Below are positions 5,091 through 5,634 of a DNA stretch of 5,634 nucleotides, piece after piece (the stretch's first letter is position 1; every line of letters begins with the position of its first letter). A model generated the notes under the pieces. That model was not told where the DNA came from and made no database searches. It was given only the letters and a program-made list of their open reading frames with translations. The DNA comes from an uncultured Flavobacteriales bacterium (lineage in GTDB: Bacteria; Bacteroidota; Bacteroidia; Flavobacteriales; BACL11): contig CAJWUS010000084.1 of the NCBI GenBank assembly GCA_913047525.1, positions 1 through 5,634 on the forward strand, given 5' to 3'. Both the position numbers and the translations under genes were made by a program.

Positions 5091-5634
5091 TTAATGATTA
5101 TGTCCCTTATGAGGGTCTTCTTTATCTTTAACAGAAGCAGCTTTTATTTCTAACAATTCTACCTCAAATATTAAAGTGGCATCTGCCCCTATTCCTGCTT
5201 GGGGTATACCTCTTTCACCATAAGCTAAATTAGAAGGAATAATAAATGTCCATTTATCACCAATCACCATTAATTGAACTCCTTCTGTCCATCCAGGAAT
5301 AACCTTGTTAAGCGGAAATGTAGTTGGCTCTCCTCTTTCTACTGAACTATCAAACACCTTGCCATTGGTAAGCTTCCCTGTATAATGAACTGTTACAGTA
5401 CTTTCAGCAGTCGGATGTACTTTACCACTTCCTTTATTGATTACTTTATAAGCCAATCCGCTAGCTGTAACGGTTGCTCCTTCAGTAAGTTTTTTCATTT
5501 CTTTAGCTGATTCTGCAGCTTTTTCAGCTTCATCTTTTTTTATTTTCTCCAATGCAGAGCTAAAAGTTCTTTTAGCATCAAAGTTTTTTGCAGAACTACC
5601 TTTTTTGATGATAGTAACCGATTCCAAAACATCA
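5091..5634 (-). CDS. Peptidyl-prolyl isomerase, FKBP domain with end of an upstream cyclophilin domain (5' part outside window)
   Basis: This enzyme catalyses cis-trans isomerisation of prolyl bonds in protein folding. The frame is open to the window edge, giving 180 visible codons from 5633. The first of these, reading DVLESVTIIKKGSSAKNF, look like the C-terminal strand of a cyclophilin domain, so the gene probably encodes a cyclophilin-FKBP fusion as known in Bacteroidota. A charged helical linker, visible residues about 24-50, rich in Lys, Glu and Ala, follows. The FKBP domain covers about 58-163. Its pocket residues are all there: Y84 (VHYTG), F94-D95 (VFDSS), F106, V111-I112 and W115 (VIPGW), Y138 (LAYG) and F156 (IFEVEL). 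The tail DPHKGHNH is His-rich and might bind metal. The TTG at 5627 could be mistaken for a start, but the domain evidence shows the protein continues upstream. The signal peptide and location are not visible. Confidence 0.9.
   Translation of the reverse strand, partial: DVLESVTIIKKGSSAKNFDAKRTFSSALEKIKKDEAEKAAESAKEMKKLTEGATVTASGLAYKVINKGSGKVHPTAESTVTVHYTGKLTNGKVFDSSVERGEPTTFPLNKVIPGWTEGVQLMVIGDKWTFIIPSNLAYGERGIPQAGIGADATLIFEVELLEIKAASVKDKEDPHKGHNH

Noticed and set aside
5625..5627. TTG as the start of a 178-residue FKBP protein
   Set aside because: The frame is open to the window edge and the residues on both sides resemble a cyclophilin C-terminus, so the gene is cut by the window rather than starting here.

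Overview
This is an AT-rich window carrying ordinary chromosomal genes. It most likely comes from a member of the Bacteroidota, probably Flavobacteriia or a close relative. Four things point there: the DnaA carries lineage-typical segments around the P-loop and the DHATVLHACKTV helix; the GAPDH ends in a TYY tail; a cyclophilin-FKBP fusion lies at the right edge; and Shine-Dalgarno sequences at usable spacing are nearly absent. I see no transposon, phage gene, CRISPR array, tRNA or rRNA.

Layout from left to right. The window opens in the last 56 codons of a glyceraldehyde-3-phosphate dehydrogenase gene. Nine bases later, on the same strand, is an unrecognised six-helix membrane protein (183-776). 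It converges on a YbgC-like acyl-CoA thioesterase (773-1183, minus), and the two stop codons share one CTAG. A 48-base divergent spacer separates the thioesterase from a two-gene unit on the plus strand. Together these encode the two halves of a UshA-type 5'-nucleotidase: a lipoprotein with only the C-terminal nucleotide-binding domain (1232-1933), then, overlapping by ATGA, a Tat-exported metallophosphatase with the catalytic domain (1930-2853). After a 181-base AT-rich leader come dnaA (3035-4465) and, 10 bases later, a low-molecular-weight protein-tyrosine phosphatase (4476-4934). A 156-base convergent spacer with several hairpins separates these from the 3' part of the peptidyl-prolyl isomerase on the minus strand (5091 to the right edge).

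Working together: the split nucleotidase pair probably acts in the periplasm, hydrolysing nucleotides for salvage, and the two proteins would have to associate to rebuild the normal active-site cleft. DnaA and the phosphatase look co-transcribed. The same 8-mer, AACCACTA, stands exactly 12 bases before both of their start codons. The remaining genes are housekeeping (glycolysis, thioester hydrolysis, protein folding), with no evident shared pathway.

I do not see a new multi-gene system here. The points most worth a second look are the split nucleotidase with its two different export signals, the repeated pre-start 8-mer, the unassigned membrane protein, and the true extent of the isomerase gene.
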